NCBI RefSeq assembly: GCF_023091745.1
Contig: NC_068910.1
Span: 38,737,272-38,801,271 of the forward strand
DNA from: Budorcas taxicolor
Taxonomy: Eukaryota > Chordata > Mammalia > Artiodactyla > Bovidae
DNA length: 64,000 bases
Direction of reading: 5' to 3'
The position numbers and the translations under genes are program-made. Shown in pieces: positions 32,612-43,595 of the stretch. Within the stretch, counting starts at the first letter, position 1; each line of letters opens with the position of its first letter. The notes beneath the pieces are model-generated. The model did no database searches. It was not told where the DNA came from and saw nothing but the letters and a program-made list of their open reading frames with translations.

Positions 32612-33493
32612 TTCATACACAACCTTAAACTGCTAGCCTTGGTGGAGTACTGGGAGCCACCAAGAACGCTAACAACACCTCTAGGTCAAAGGAGCTTCTT
32701 GTCTTCCTCGTTCTGTTCCGCACCTGTTCCATGCCTCCCTTGGGCTTTATACTTGAAAGATCTTCTGTCATTGGGCATCAGGGCTGTAAAGATTAATTAG
32801 TTAATATTTGTGAAGCACTTTGGAGATGAAAAGCTCATGAACGCTAAGTAGAATTAAATTTGGTCTCCTGGTGCCAAGAAATAAACAGTTCTTTCTTGCC
32901 TGCTTGGGGTCAAGAGGTCACCTTAAGATGCAGGAGAGCCTGTCCAAACATTGAACAGCCTGTATTGATTACCGCTCTCCACCCGGAGGAGGTCTGAATG
33001 GTACTCTGATTCCCTTTAAACCCAGATTGGATTCTGCAGGCTATTGAACAGTTGCCTCTCTGGAAAATAAAAAATGTGATCGATATTGAAACAAGTTTTA
33101 AGTTTTAACAATTTAAGGGAGTTAAATTGAGTGCAACCCCAGAAATTCAGAGATGAATGTCCAAGTAGTGTGAAGAGTAATTAAGTATATTAAGGCTGGA
33201 AGTGACACAGTTCAGAATTGAGGTTGCCGTTGTTTCTTTCTCCTTTTTGTTTGTTACAACTTTGGCCCAAGGTGTGTGCCAGAAAGTTCCAAAGTCTCAC
33301 TCTTAATGATTTGAGTGGCTCGGTGTTGGCCCTGCCTTGCCCGTTGTCCTTCCTGGTAGCCAAAATCCTATACGACAAGCTGTAACATATCCTCAAATGA
33401 ACTTTGGCAAAGAGTGTTTGACGATGGAGGAGAAGATAAATTCACAGAACAAATAACTATAAAAAGGCATGACTTGTAAGAATTTATAAGCCA
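32612..33493. other. Unique DNA
   Basis: No repeat or exon recognised. Confidence 0.5.
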
Positions 33494-33866
33494 CAGTTCA
33501 GTTCAGTCGCTCAGTCATGTCTGACTCTTTGCAACTCCATGAATCGCAGCATGCCAGCCCTCCCTGTCCATCACCAGCTCCCGGAATTTGCCCAAACTCA
33601 TGTCCATCAAGATGGTGATGCCATCCAGCCATCTCATCCTCTGTTGTCCCCTTCTCCTCCTGCCCCCAATGCTTCCCAGCATCAGGGTCTTTTACAGTGA
33701 GTCAACTCTTCCCATGAGGTAGCCGAAGTACTGGAGTTTCAGCTTCAGCATCAGTCCTTCCAATGAACACCCAGGACTGATTTCCTTTAGGATGGACTGG
33801 TTGGATCTTCTTGCAGTCCAAGGGACTCTCAAGAGTCTTCTCCAATACCACAGTTCAAAAGCATAG
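33494..33866 (-). mobile_element. BovB LINE 3' end
   Basis: Antisense BovB from 'agttcagttcagtcgctcag' to 'ccacagttcaaaagcata'. Several stops break the minus-strand frame. 5' truncated. Confidence 0.93.
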
Positions 33867-34618
33867 GGGCTTTAATATTTTCCTGTAGTCAGATATATTG
33901 GCATTTTTCTCTATTGTTAATTTCATTTGCAGTGTCCTTTTAACTCTCCCCCTGCTTGGAGATGATTCTGCATGACATTTTTTATATGTCCACAGGCAGG
34001 AGATATTGAGCCAGCATCTATTCAGGTAACTGAAAGAAATGACATTAGGAGCCAAATTGGAAACTGAATCTTGGACTTAAATCTTGGACTTCTAATGACT
34101 ATTCTTTCCTTCTCCTGTTGGATAGATCTTCTGAGCACTGCCCTCAACTTAGGTATTTAACAATTGCTTTTCCAAAGGACAGTGTATTGAATGAACCCTG
34201 ACTATTTATCAACAATCTTTTTATCTTTTTTTTTGCAAAGGATCTGTTTTCTCAGAATATATTGACCTTTATTCCAGTATTCTCTATGAGCAAGCCTCTG
34301 TCTGTTGAATTCAGCTCCTAGAACCTCAGCTTTGAATGAATAAATAGGTAAGGTGAGGAATCAGTGATTCAGTTCCACCAAGAATGAGACTGGATAAGGT
34401 CAGAGTTGGGAGTGGAGAGAAATAGCCAGTGGTATTTGGGTCAAGAGACAGACAGATACACAAGCACATACTGACTGCACAGCTAGAGCTATTTCCCAGG
34501 TTCTTAACCTCTGAACCCAGTAAGAGTGGCTCCTGTTCACTCCCCCCTGCATTTTTCCGCCTGTCTAACCCATGTGACTCTGAACAGTTACCAACCTGCC
34601 CTGGGTTTGGCCATTGCT
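33867..34618. other. Unique DNA
   Basis: A 12-base near-tandem duplication (aatcttggactt, 34067-34091). Otherwise nothing. Confidence 0.5.
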
Positions 34619-34628
34619 AGATACTCTG

Positions 34629-35035
34629 CATGGGTTTCCCTGGTGGCGCAGTAATGCCTTTGAACTGTGGTGCTGGAAAAGACTCTTGAGAGTCCCTTGG
34701 ATACAAGGAGATCCAGCCAGTCCATCCTAAAGGAAATCAGTCCTGAATATTCATTGGAAGGACTGTTGCTGAAGCTGAAGTTCCAATACTTTGGGCTGCT
34801 TGACGCTGAGTCATTGGAAAAGACCTTGGTGCTGGGAAAGATTGAGGGCAATCAGGAGGGCAAGAGGAAAAGGGAGTGTCAGAAGATGAGATGGTTAGAT
34901 AGCATCACTGACTCAATGGACAAGAATCTGTGCAGACCCCGGGAAATAGTGGAGGACACGGAGACCTGGAATGCTGCAATCTGTGGGCTCACAAAGCTTT
35001 GGACGTGACTGAGCAACTGGACAACAGCAATAACA
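34629..35035 (+). mobile_element. Chimeric Bov-tA head / BovB tail
   Basis: It begins with 'gggtttccctggtggcgcag', the Bov-tA tRNA head start, and passes directly at about 34652 into BovB ('gcctttgaactgtggtgctg') that continues to the BovB 3' end. The BovB frame reads MVLEKTLESPLDTRRSSQSI and later FQYFGLLDAESLEKTL. The 9-mer agatactct stands at 34619-34627 and 35036-35044, so the chimera looks like one insertion. BovB identity is clear; the chimera reading is inference. Confidence 0.8.
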
Positions 35036-35184
35036 GATACTCTCCGGGCACCCACAGCAGGTTGAGACATTTTTCTTCTCTTGGTTTCTCCTCAGGAGAC
35101 GTGCATGCTCATTAGATTGCTTTCTTATCCTGTCTTCCCTCTGTTCCCAGTTCAGCTCTCTTTCTCTTAGATGTGTATTTTGGC

Positions 35185-35405
35185 AGGTAATTCAGGATAG
35201 GTACAGATTACCTGAGTTTGAATCCTGGCTCTTCCACCTAGAACATGTATGTAGACTTTGGGGAAGCTATTTAGCCTCTCTGTCTCAGTTTCCTCATCCA
35301 TAAAATGGGGGTATTAATAATACCTATTTGATTACAGGATTAGATGAGATAATGTGTTCAACTCTTAGGGTGTGGCCTGTAATGTATTCAGTTAATGTTA
35401 ACTGA
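35185..35405 (+). mobile_element. MIR SINE
   Basis: 'acctgagtttgaatcctggc', 'tctcagtttcctcatccata' and 'aaatgggggtattaataata' make a well kept sense MIR. Confidence 0.88.
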
Positions 35406-35481
35406 AGAGAGGGTATATTGTCCTGTTTATTTCCTTCAGTTCTTACCTGGGTAACATTGGACAGTCACTATCTATTTTTCT

Positions 35482-35684
35482 TTGTGGTGGTTTAGTCATT
35501 AAGTCGTGTGCCACTCTTTGTGACCCCATGAACTGTAGCCCGCCAGGCTCCTCTGTCTATGGAATTCTCCAGGCAAGAATACTGAAGTAGGTTTCCATTT
35601 CCTTCTCCAGGGGATCTTCCCCATCCAGGGACTGAAGGTGGGTCTCCTGCATTGCAAGCAGATTCTTTACCAACTGAGCTTTAG
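35482..35684 (-). mobile_element. Bov-tA SINE
   Basis: An antisense Bov-tA: 'gtcattaagtcgtgtgccac', 'ggaattctccaggcaagaat' and 'gcattgcaagcagattcttt'. The B-box area ('gggactgaaggtgggtctcc') is altered. Confidence 0.92.
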
Positions 35685-35889
35685 TTCTTCCTTTTCTATT
35701 TGTTCCCATACCACTGGTGGTAAGAAGAAAAGTCCTCATTGCTGATAGATCAATTCCTTAAAACACAATAAGATAAATTCCCTTTTCTTGTAGCTTAGTG
35801 TATCAGGAAAAGAGATATGCCAAGAAAGGATTACAGTGTAGTGTAGAAAGTGCTGGACCCCAAGAACAAACCGAGATTAGAGGCAGAAT

Positions 35890-35981
35890 AATGGAAGACA
35901 ATGTTGAACTGTATGGAGTAGATTTGGGAGCAAGGGTTGATCATGGAGGGCTTCACTGAGGATGTGACACTTGAGCTAGTT
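35890..35981 (-). mobile_element. L2 LINE, piece 1
   Basis: 'gatcatggagggcttcactg' and 'aggatgtgacacttgagcta' are the antisense L2 body. It resumes after the CHR SINE. Confidence 0.65.
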
Positions 35982-36286
35982 CTTTTTAAAAATATGTATT
36001 TATGTCAGGCTGCACTGGGTCTTCTGTGCTGCATGGGTTTCCTCTGTTGGCAGCACATGGGCTTTTCACTGCAGTGGCTTCTCATGTGAAGCGTGGGCTC
36101 TAGGGCACTCAGGCTTCAGTGGTTGTGGCATGTGGGTTCAGTACTTGCAGCTCCAGGTTCGAGAGTTGTGGTGCATGGGCGTAGTTGCTTCGAGGTGTGT
36201 GGAATCTTCCCAAATCAGAGATCAAGTCCATGTCCCCCGAACTGGCAGGTGGACCCCTCACCACTGAGTCACCAGGGAAGCCCTCA
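35982..36286 (-). mobile_element. CHR-type SINE inside L2
   Basis: 'ttcactgcagtggcttctca', 'agcgtgggctctagggcact' and 'ccactgagtcaccagggaag'. The target duplication agctagtt is at 35974-35981 and 36287-36294. Confidence 0.92.
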
Positions 36287-36294
36287 AGCTAGTT

Positions 36295-36540
36295 GTTAAA
36301 GGATGAAGAGGCATTTTCTAGTCATACAACATAGGAAGAATTTCAGGAGGAAGGAACCTCACAAGTAAGACAGTGGACATACAAATAGCATTGGGAAGAC
36401 TGTATAAGAGCGACAGTGATGTATGTGGCTGGAGGGACGATTGTGGGGTCATGCCCCAGGGAAGGTGAGGTTGGGCGATCAGACACCCAGATCATGGAGA
36501 GTGTTGCGGGCAGGGAAGCAGCTTGGCCTTTACCTTTAGT
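36295..36540 (-). mobile_element. L2 LINE, piece 2
   Basis: 'ggatgaagaggcattttcta', 'atcatggagagtgttgcggg' and 'agcttggcctttacc' continue the antisense L2. Confidence 0.6.
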
Positions 36541-36648
36541 CAGTGAAGTCGCTCAGTCATGTCCAACTCTTTGCGACCCCATGGAGACCAGGCTCCTCCG
36601 TCCATGGGATTTTCTAGGCAAGAGTACTAGAGTGGGTTGCCGTTTCAG
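36541..36648 (-). mobile_element. Bov-A/Bov-tA body fragment
   Basis: 'gtgaagtcgctcagtcatgt', 'ccaactctttgcgaccccat' and 'gagtgggttgccgtttc': only the BovB-derived body, with a small internal deletion after 'catgga'. It lies inside the L2. Confidence 0.88.
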
Positions 36649-36860
36649 GGTTGCAGTTAAAGGGCTTTGGCAGAGGAGTGAGTTTGCATTTATATTTGCA
36701 TTTTAGGTGGGCAGCCATACTAGCATTATGCATAAGATGTGTGGGGGAGGAATGATTTAGAAAGCCAATGACTGTAACCATGCTGGACAGTATGGATGAG
36801 AGATGGTGAGGGACCTGGGCTGGTCCTCTCCTGTGGAGAGGAGAGAAATCAAAGAAATAC
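36649..36860 (-). mobile_element. L2 LINE, piece 3
   Basis: 'gcagttaaagggctttggca' and 'gaggagtgagtttgcattt' fit the antisense L2 after the SINE fragment. Confidence 0.55.
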
Positions 36861-37689
36861 TTTGACACAGGACTCAGTATCTGATGGGTGCGAGTGCTGA
36901 TGGAGAGGGAGCCTCTGGAAACATTTCCAGAGTTTCTGCCCCGGGCAGCTTGATGGAGTGGTATGCAGTTCACACCAGAGGGAGCATGGGAGGAGAGGAT
37001 GAGGCTATGTTGACTCTGTTTAGGGTTGTGTTCTGTAGCCAATAGGCAGGGAAAGGGAGCTTGGGTGTGAGATGGGACTGAATTCAGGCACATGTTCAGA
37101 AGTCAGTAGCAGATGATACTTAAAAATTTGGGGGATAGATGAGAAGGCAGAAGAATAAAACCTGGAAATTCAAGAAATAGCAATATTGGGAGGAAGTAAA
37201 GAGAAGGTTGGGGGGAACCCAGGGGCAGATGCAGTGGGGGAAAATGCAGAGCATCTGGGAGAGGATGAGATCCTGGGTGCCAGGAGGGATCAGAGGTTCA
37301 GTAATGAAGGTTCAACATCATCATCACCCCCACACACCAAATACGTTGAAGTGAGAGCCTCCCATTGGATCTAGCCAGATGTGTGGTCACTGAGAGTCTG
37401 TGGCAAAGCCATAGCAGGGCATGGAGTGGGAAGAGCAGGACATTCTTTTTACAAAATTGGACCATGAACGTGCTGGTCCTTACCCCAGAGTTTTATGTGA
37501 AAACTTTTGGGTGCAAGTGACGTTTTAGAGAAACACAGAAGACAAAAAAGCATCATAAGCTTTGTGAACTGAGACACAGTAAAAACTAGCCATCCGCTAC
37601 TCCTGAGGTCCGGACTGTTCTTCAGGACCTGCGCATGCTTTTATGTTTGTTTCTTTTCTTTTCCTTCTCCTCCCTCCCGGTCCACAGAG
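36861..37689. other. Unclassified, partly G-rich
   Basis: No gene. G runs at 37210-37239 (GGGGGG, GGGG, GGGGG) could in principle form a G-quadruplex. Part of this may be further old L2. Confidence 0.35.
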
Positions 37690-37990
37690 CTTTGTTAAAT
37701 ACTGGTTATATGCCAAGTACTGGGGGCTGCCAAGCTGAGTGGAGACAATAGCCCTTCTCTGCAGGTCCTCTCCTCTGAGGGTGAAGATAGTGGTATGCAT
37801 TAATGGTGATGGAGTGTGTCTTGGGCTAAGAAGGGTGGGGATGGCTCCAGTTGGGGTAGGTCTTGCAACATGGGTAGATGGTAACCAGAGCACTTCAGCA
37901 AAGCCAGTAGAGCCTGCCACATCGAGAAGATGCAAGAGGCCAGAGCTTGAGTGAAGAATGTGGAGTTGTGTGGCTGGAGTAGAGGGTGCT
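37690..37990 (-). mobile_element. L2-like fragment
   Basis: 'ttatatgccaagtactgggg' and 'cccttctctgcaggtcctct' recall the antisense L2 end. Weak. Confidence 0.35.
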
Positions 37991-38278
37991 TGGCTCTCGA
38001 TGTCAGGAGTTGTTACAGACGAGGCCGGAAATGCTGATGAGGGCTGTATGGGACAGGTTCTTTTATGCTCTTTTCAAAACATGGACTTTAGAAGAATCCT
38101 TAAAAACGTGAAATTGTTTAGTAAAAAAAATTCTTAAAAATCATTACAGTTTGGCTTAAAGAAAGTTAATTCAGGTGATAATGTGGAAGAAGTGTTTTCT
38201 TACATCCAGTCTTTAATATAAAATTTAAAATTTGATTTTAAAAATGTTTTGTTTCAAGCATTATGATAGTATACATGT

Positions 38279-38433
38279 ATATGCATTAAAGAAGGAAATG
38301 GCACCCGACTCCAGTATTCTTGCTGGGATAATCCCATGGACAGAGGAGCCTTGTGGGCTACAGTCCATGGGGTTGCAAAGAGTCAAATGCAACTGAGCAA
38401 CTCACACACACACATACACACACACACACACAC
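38279..38433 (+). mobile_element. 5'-truncated Bov-tA with CA tail
   Basis: Only the body is present ('gaaggaaatggcacccgact' ... 'agagtcaaatgcaactgagc'), followed by (CA)n. The duplication gtatacatgt at 38269-38278 and 38434-38443 encloses both, so the CA tract arrived with or grew from the SINE tail. Confidence 0.92.
38403..38433 (+). repeat. (CA)n microsatellite
   Basis: CA repeat with one CATA interruption at the 3' end of a SINE. Confidence 0.96.
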
Positions 38434-38443
38434 GTATACATGT

Positions 38444-39689
38444 CTATAAAATGTATTTCGCACAGTGTGACATTATAACATTATAGCAATGCTTTTATAC
38501 ATATTTAAACAGATGATATCCTAGGTTTCTATAAGTGAAGTCATTTTTGTGACCACTTTTTCTATAGAAAAATGAATATGTGTCAGAGGACAAAACTTTG
38601 TGTGTGAAAACTATAAGCTAAAAGATCCTAATCTCAGATCTCTGATGTCTTTTAAAAATGTTTACCTTTCTCTCTGTGTATTAGGAGAAATTCCAGAACT
38701 CATGATCCCTAAACTGGAAACCTATTATTCCATGTGTTTGCCAGCATAGGTAACAAAGCTGTATTATGGATGCCTTTCAAAGGTTGCATGAATGTTTTGG
38801 TATTTAAGGAACAGGTCTTTGAGCTTGTCATGGGAGTCACATAGTTTTGGAAACCAGTTTTTAACCTTAAACTTTGCTCACATTAAACTCTAGAATACTG
38901 TGGTTTTTGAAGACCAGCTGCGGACTGCATTCAGGCATATTTAAGTTTTCTGAATGGCTATTAAAGACCTTAAGACAATCAGACTCAGGTTCAAGGAAAG
39001 GACCTCCTATAGGAATTTAATATTTTTAAACTGTGGGCTGACCATGGACTAGTATTTACTGGTATTCTTGACTCCAGGAGTCCCAAGGATAATAGCTAAG
39101 GGTTTTGTTGCTATTAATTTTTTCTCTTCTCACAGCTCTACAGTTGAGCTACCCTTCAATTTGAAACATTGCATGTTTTCACACTTCAGCTTTGAGGCTT
39201 ACTATTTCAATGTACAATACAAATAGTCACTGAGGGAAAATGACAAAATTTCAAACTTGATCTGAGGCAAATAAGTTGTTAGGTGACCTTCTTTCAGTCT
39301 TCATAAGTTCCTGAGCCTCGTGATGTTATCAGAATAAAAGTAGGGACTGTTGAAATATTCATTTCAATTTACTGAGGATTTTTGTACTTCTTACAAAATA
39401 GGTTTACATATTTTATGTTCACAACTCTATGTTCATAATTTCTTACAGTCTGTGAATATTACGTATGAGAGCTGTACTAACTTGAGTTTCCTAAAATCAT
39501 TCTCTAATGTTGTTGGAATCGATGTTCAGTTTGACGTAACAGTACAAATAGACCGTGTAACCACTCACTGAAGATTAATGATGTTTTTATGCGGAAAGAA
39601 TAAGACTGTTTCTTGGTTTTCCGCCACGTGTATAGCAAATCATGAGCTGAAGAATCTGAATACCTCAGTCTTTTTTTTTTCTATTATAT
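38444..39689. other. Unique DNA
   Basis: AT-rich; no repeat or exon recognised. Confidence 0.5.
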
Positions 39690-40260
39690 TTATTTAATAG
39701 AGCTTTTCTGTTTCTTTTTTTTCATTGTTTAAGAAAATTTTTCATGGAGGATACTTGTTTTACAAAGTTCTGTTGGTTTCTGCTGTACAACATTACAAAT
39801 CAGTCATAATTATATATATATATATCCCCTCCCTTGTGAGTGTCCCTCCTTTCTCCTGTCCCACCCCTCTAGGTCATCACAGAGTGCCAGGCGGGCTCCC
39901 TGTGTAATACAGTGATTTCCCATTATCTATCTGTATTACAGTTAACAGCGTATATATGTCAATACTACTTTCTCCTTTCTTCCCCTGCTGTGGCCGCAAG
40001 TCCATTCTCTACATCTGTGTCTCCATTCCTTCCATGCAAATTGATTCATTAGTACTATTTTTCTAGATTCCATATATATGCATTAATATACAATATTTTT
40101 CTATTTCTGACTTATTTCATTCTAGACAGCAAGCTCTAGGTTCACCTACCTCACTACAACCGACGCAAATTCATTCCTTTTTATGGCTGAGTAATACTCC
40201 ATTGCATCTTATTTATCCATTTACCTGTTGATGGACAGCTAGTGAATACCTCACAGTCTT
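39690..40260 (-). mobile_element. Ruminant L1 3' region, antisense
   Basis: 'tctgttggtttctgctgtac', 'tcatcacagagtgccaggcg', 'tgatttcccattatctatct' and 'atggctgagtaatactccat' follow the antisense L1 3' UTR and ORF2 end. A short TA run lies near 39812-39825. Confidence 0.82.
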
Positions 40261-40520
40261 TTATATTATTTTATTTGTTTCTCTCTTTATTTATATGTCA
40301 TTTATTTTGCCATGAACTGTAAAATTGTAGGTAGTTCTACAGTAGTTGGGGTTCGTGATCAGTCAGATCATGAACCCCCTAGATATTTTCAAAGGTCCTT
40401 TTTTGTTCTGTCAATTACTTTCTTGTCCATATTTGGCCATTTTGGGGGCCAAGTTTGTCCTCATTTGTCAGTGGTGATAATTGTGAATAGAAAATAAGTC
40501 AATCAAGTCCAGTTAGCATT
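40261..40520. other. Unique DNA with a hairpin
   Basis: Contains the inverted repeat at 40348-40378. Confidence 0.6.
40348..40378. repeat. 13-base inverted repeat hairpin
   Basis: ggggttcgtgatc (40348-40360) and gatcatgaacccc (40366-40378) are complementary except for one G-T pair, with loop agtca. It lies outside recognised repeats. No Rho-type or other function can be assigned in a mammalian context. Confidence 0.85.
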
Positions 40521-40527
40521 ATTGTCT

Positions 40528-40737
40528 GAAAGTGTTAGTTGCTCAGTGGTGTCCTAGTCTTTGCAATTCCACGGACTGAGCCCATGTAGGCTCCTCTGTC
40601 TTTGAGATTCTCCAGGCAAGAATACTAGAATGGGTTGCCATTTCCTCCTCCAGGGGATCTTCCCGACCCAGGGATTGAACCTGGATCTCCAACATTGCAG
40701 GCAGATTGTTTATTGTTTGAGCCATCAGGGAAGCGCA
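40528..40737 (-). mobile_element. Bov-tA SINE
   Basis: An antisense Bov-tA: 'gttgctcagtggtgtcctag', 'gagattctccaggcaagaat' and 'gacccagggattgaacctgg'. The flanks attgtct at 40521-40527 and 40738-40744 are a short target duplication. Confidence 0.92.
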
Positions 40738-40816
40738 ATTGTCTATGATGTATCAGTTATCTTTACTACATAGTGACTTGCTCCATAGCAATTAAAAAAC
40801 CTTACGGGCACACAGG

Positions 40817-40918
40817 GCTTCCCAGGTGGCAAGGTGGTAAAGAATCCGCCTGCCAGTGCCGGTGATGCAGCTTCAGTTTCTGGGTTGGGAAGATCCCCTG
40901 GAGAAGGAAATGGCAACA
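40817..40918 (+). mobile_element. Bov-tA SINE, 3'-truncated
   Basis: Head and first body part only: 'agggcttcccaggtggcaag', 'gtaaagaatccgcctgcc' and 'ggagaaggaaatggcaacac', then unrelated sequence. The B box is degraded. Loss of the 3' end must be a later deletion. Confidence 0.88.
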
Positions 40919-41336
40919 CAACAGTCAGTGTTTCTGCTCATGTGTCTGGTGTCCCTGAGGTCCTGCTGATTGGGTGAGTTGCCTGTGTGCCTAGGGTTGG
41001 CTGGCTGCAGGATGAGGTGAGGTGACTTCGCTCCACCACACCCATCTCTCTTTCTCCATCAGTCTTGGCAGTAACAGTGGGTCTAGAGAACCAGCCCCAG
41101 CATACAGATCCATAAAGCCTCTGCTTACATCATGTCTGCTGACCAAAGCACATCACTCTGGGCTGAGCCCAAAGTCAAGAGGCAGCCCAGGGGCCAGCCC
41201 ACCCATGGAAGATGTGCACTGCAAGGTTACAAGGCAGAGGGCATGGCTCCAGGGAGAAGTGAAGAACTGAGGCCAAATGTTGCAATCCGTCATGTAAAGT
41301 ATAGAATTTTTGATTGAGACCAATTGGTTTTACTGC
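40919..41336. other. Unique DNA
   Basis: Nothing recognised. Confidence 0.5.
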
Positions 41337-41608
41337 TTGCTGCTGCTAAGTCACTTCAGTCATGTCCAACTCCGTGCGACCCCATAGACGGCAGCCCACA
41401 GGCTCCCCCGTCCCTGGGATTCTCCAGGCAAGAACACCGGAGTCGGTTGCCATTTCCCTCTCCAATGCATGAAAATGAAAAGTGAAAGTGAAGTCGCTCA
41501 GTCGTATCCGACTCTTAGCGACCCCATGGACTGCAGCCTACCAGGCTCCTCCGCCCATAGGATTTTCCAGGCAAAAGTACTGGAGTGGGGTGCCATTGCC
41601 TTCTCCCC
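41337..41608 (-). mobile_element. Bov-A2 dimeric SINE
   Basis: Two antisense Bov-A units ('gctaagtcacttcagtcatg' ... 'gccatttccctctccaatgc'; 'gaagtcgctcagtcgtatcc' ... 'gtgccattgccttctcc') joined by 'aaaatgaaaagtgaaagt'. Confidence 0.95.
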
Positions 41609-41639
41609 ATCACATATATTGTCAGCTTGCTTTAGCATT

Positions 41640-41812
41640 TTTTAAAGACATATTTATTTGGCTGTGTTGGGTCTTTGTTGCAATCTTTTCTTGGGGCGTG
41701 CAGGCTCTCTTGCTCCACAGCAGGGCTCTTAATTCCCCGACCAGAGATTGAATCCACATCCCATTCATTGCAAGGCGAATTCTTAACCACCAGACAGCCA
41801 GGAAGTCCCCTT
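41640..41812 (-). mobile_element. CHR-type SINE
   Basis: 'tttatttggctgtgttgggt', 'attccccgaccagagattga' and 'cttaaccaccagacagcc': a shortened antisense CHR. Confidence 0.88.
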
Positions 41813-42229
41813 CCTTTAGGATTACATCAGGGATTATTTGGTAGTAAAGAACAGAAACTCATTCAAGTTGCCTTGAAGGTTACTGCAAACAGAACAGGCA
41901 AGCTCACAGACACAGAAAAGTAGAAAACCAAGAACAAGCCGTTCTCGCGGGTACTGTGACTGCTTAAGAATTTGAGGCCATTTTGTCTGTGAGAGTCTGA
42001 ATAGCTTCTCTTCTCTCTGCTTCTATTTCTTCTCTCTTGCTCATCACCCATCATGGACTCTTCAATGCCAATTCTGCGTGGCCTTTCAATTCAAGTACCC
42101 ATCATATCTCTGTCTGAATCTGCCAGTCTCAAATTCCTCTTCCGGCCTCCTGCTCATGGACTGGTCATTCTTGGGTCTACTCTTTCTGTCTCCTAGGGCT
42201 GAGTTCTCAGATTTTTATCTCTGTCTTTA
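41813..42229. other. Unique or diverged L2
   Basis: No clear feature; the right part may already belong to the L2 that is plain from 42230. Confidence 0.4.
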
Positions 42230-42490
42230 TTCCTTCACCTACTGAGTTGGTCTAATCCCATGATTTTAAACACTGTGACAATGCTGATGACTCATACATT
42301 TCTGTCGCCAGCCTAGACTTCTCCCTTGAACTTCAGACTCACATAGACTGTATCTTATTCCACATTTCCACTTGGATATATCTTACAGGCATCTCAGACT
42401 TAGTCCACTTGATTTCCTCCTTATAAACCTTCACTTCTCAGACTTTATCAGTAAATGGTAATTCCAGTTTCTCATTTGTTTAAGACTTTT
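42230..42490 (+). mobile_element. L2 LINE, piece 1
   Basis: 'atgctgatgactcatacatt', 'agcctagacttctcccttga' and 'aggcatctcagacttagtcc' follow sense L2. The same element resumes at 44468 after BovB and L1. Confidence 0.72.
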
Positions 42491-42689
42491 TCTTGGAATT
42501 TTTTTTTTTATGTTTGGTCATGTAATTGTTTTTATATGCCTATACTACAGTTCTAATACATATATAGTATCTATATTATAAAAGGAAGCAAAATTGCAAA
42601 CTTAATATGATACAGATGAAATCTGTAGTCTTGTTCTTTAGGATGCTTCATAATTTCATTTAGGACTATCTTAAACACTATATATGCTT
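42491..42689. other. Unclassified AT-rich
   Basis: T run, then AT-rich text without a recognised family. Confidence 0.4.
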
Positions 42690-43595
42690 CAGTTCAGTTC
42701 AGTTGCTTAGTCGTGTCCAACTCTTTGCGACCCCATGAATCACAGCACACCAGGCCTCCCTGTCCATCACCAACTCCCAGAGTTTACTCAGACTCATGTC
42801 CATCAAGACGGTGATGCCATCCAGCCATCTCATCCTTTGTCGTTCCCTTCTCCTCCTGCTCCCAGTCCCTCCCAGCGTCAAGGTCTTTTCCAGTGAGTCA
42901 AATCTTCACATCAAGTGGCCTAAGTATTGGAGTTTCAGCTTCAGCATCAGTCCTTCCAATGAACACCCAGGACTGATCTCCTTTAGGATGGACTGGTTGG
43001 ATCTCCTTGCAGTCCAAGGGACTCTCAAAGAGTCTTGTCCAACACCACAGTTCAAAAGCATCAATTCTTCAGCGCTCAGCTTTCTTCACAGTCCAACTCT
43101 CACATCCGTACATGACCACTGGAGAAACCATAGCTTTGATGAGACGAACCTTTGTTGGCAAAGTAATGTCTCTGCTTTTTAATATGCTATCCAGATTGGT
43201 CATAACTTTCCTTCCAAGGAGTAAGCATCTTTTTAATTTCATGGCTGCAGTCACCATCTGCAGTGATTTTGGAGCCCCCCCCAAAAAAGTCTGACACTGT
43301 TTCCGTATCTATTTGCCATGAAGTGATGGGACCAGATGCCATGATCTTAGTTTTCTGAATGTTGAGCTTTAAGCCAGCTTTTTCATTCTCTTCTTTCACT
43401 TTTATCAAGAGGCTTTTTAGTTCCTCTTCACCCATAAGGATGGTGTCATCTGCATATCTGAGTTTATTGATATTTTCCCAGCAATCTTGATTCCAGCTTG
43501 TGCTTCTTCCAGCCCAGTGTTTCTCATGATGTACTCTGCTTAGAAGTTAAATAAGCAGGGTGACAACATACAGCCTTGACGTACTCCTTTTATGT
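42690..43595 (-). mobile_element. BovB LINE, longest copy
   Basis: The longest antisense BovB here. The minus strand reads, in separate open pieces, the C-terminal RTE protein: LKLNIQKTKIMASGPITSW, SRDITLPTKVRLIKAMVSP, VMYGCESWTVKKAE and LDGITVLMDMSLSKLWEL. A run 'ccccccccaaaaaa' replaces normal text near 43276 and breaks the frame. It reaches further 5' than other copies, to 'tgacaacatacagccttgac'. It cannot encode a working enzyme. Confidence 0.94.

Noticed and set aside
36614..37093. Minus-strand frame of 159 codons
   Set aside because: It crosses a SINE fragment and L2 sequence, so it is a chance frame through repeats.
37186..37250. G-quadruplex promoter
   Set aside because: G runs exist but there is no CpG island, TATA or transcript evidence nearby. 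It is noted only as a G-rich stretch.
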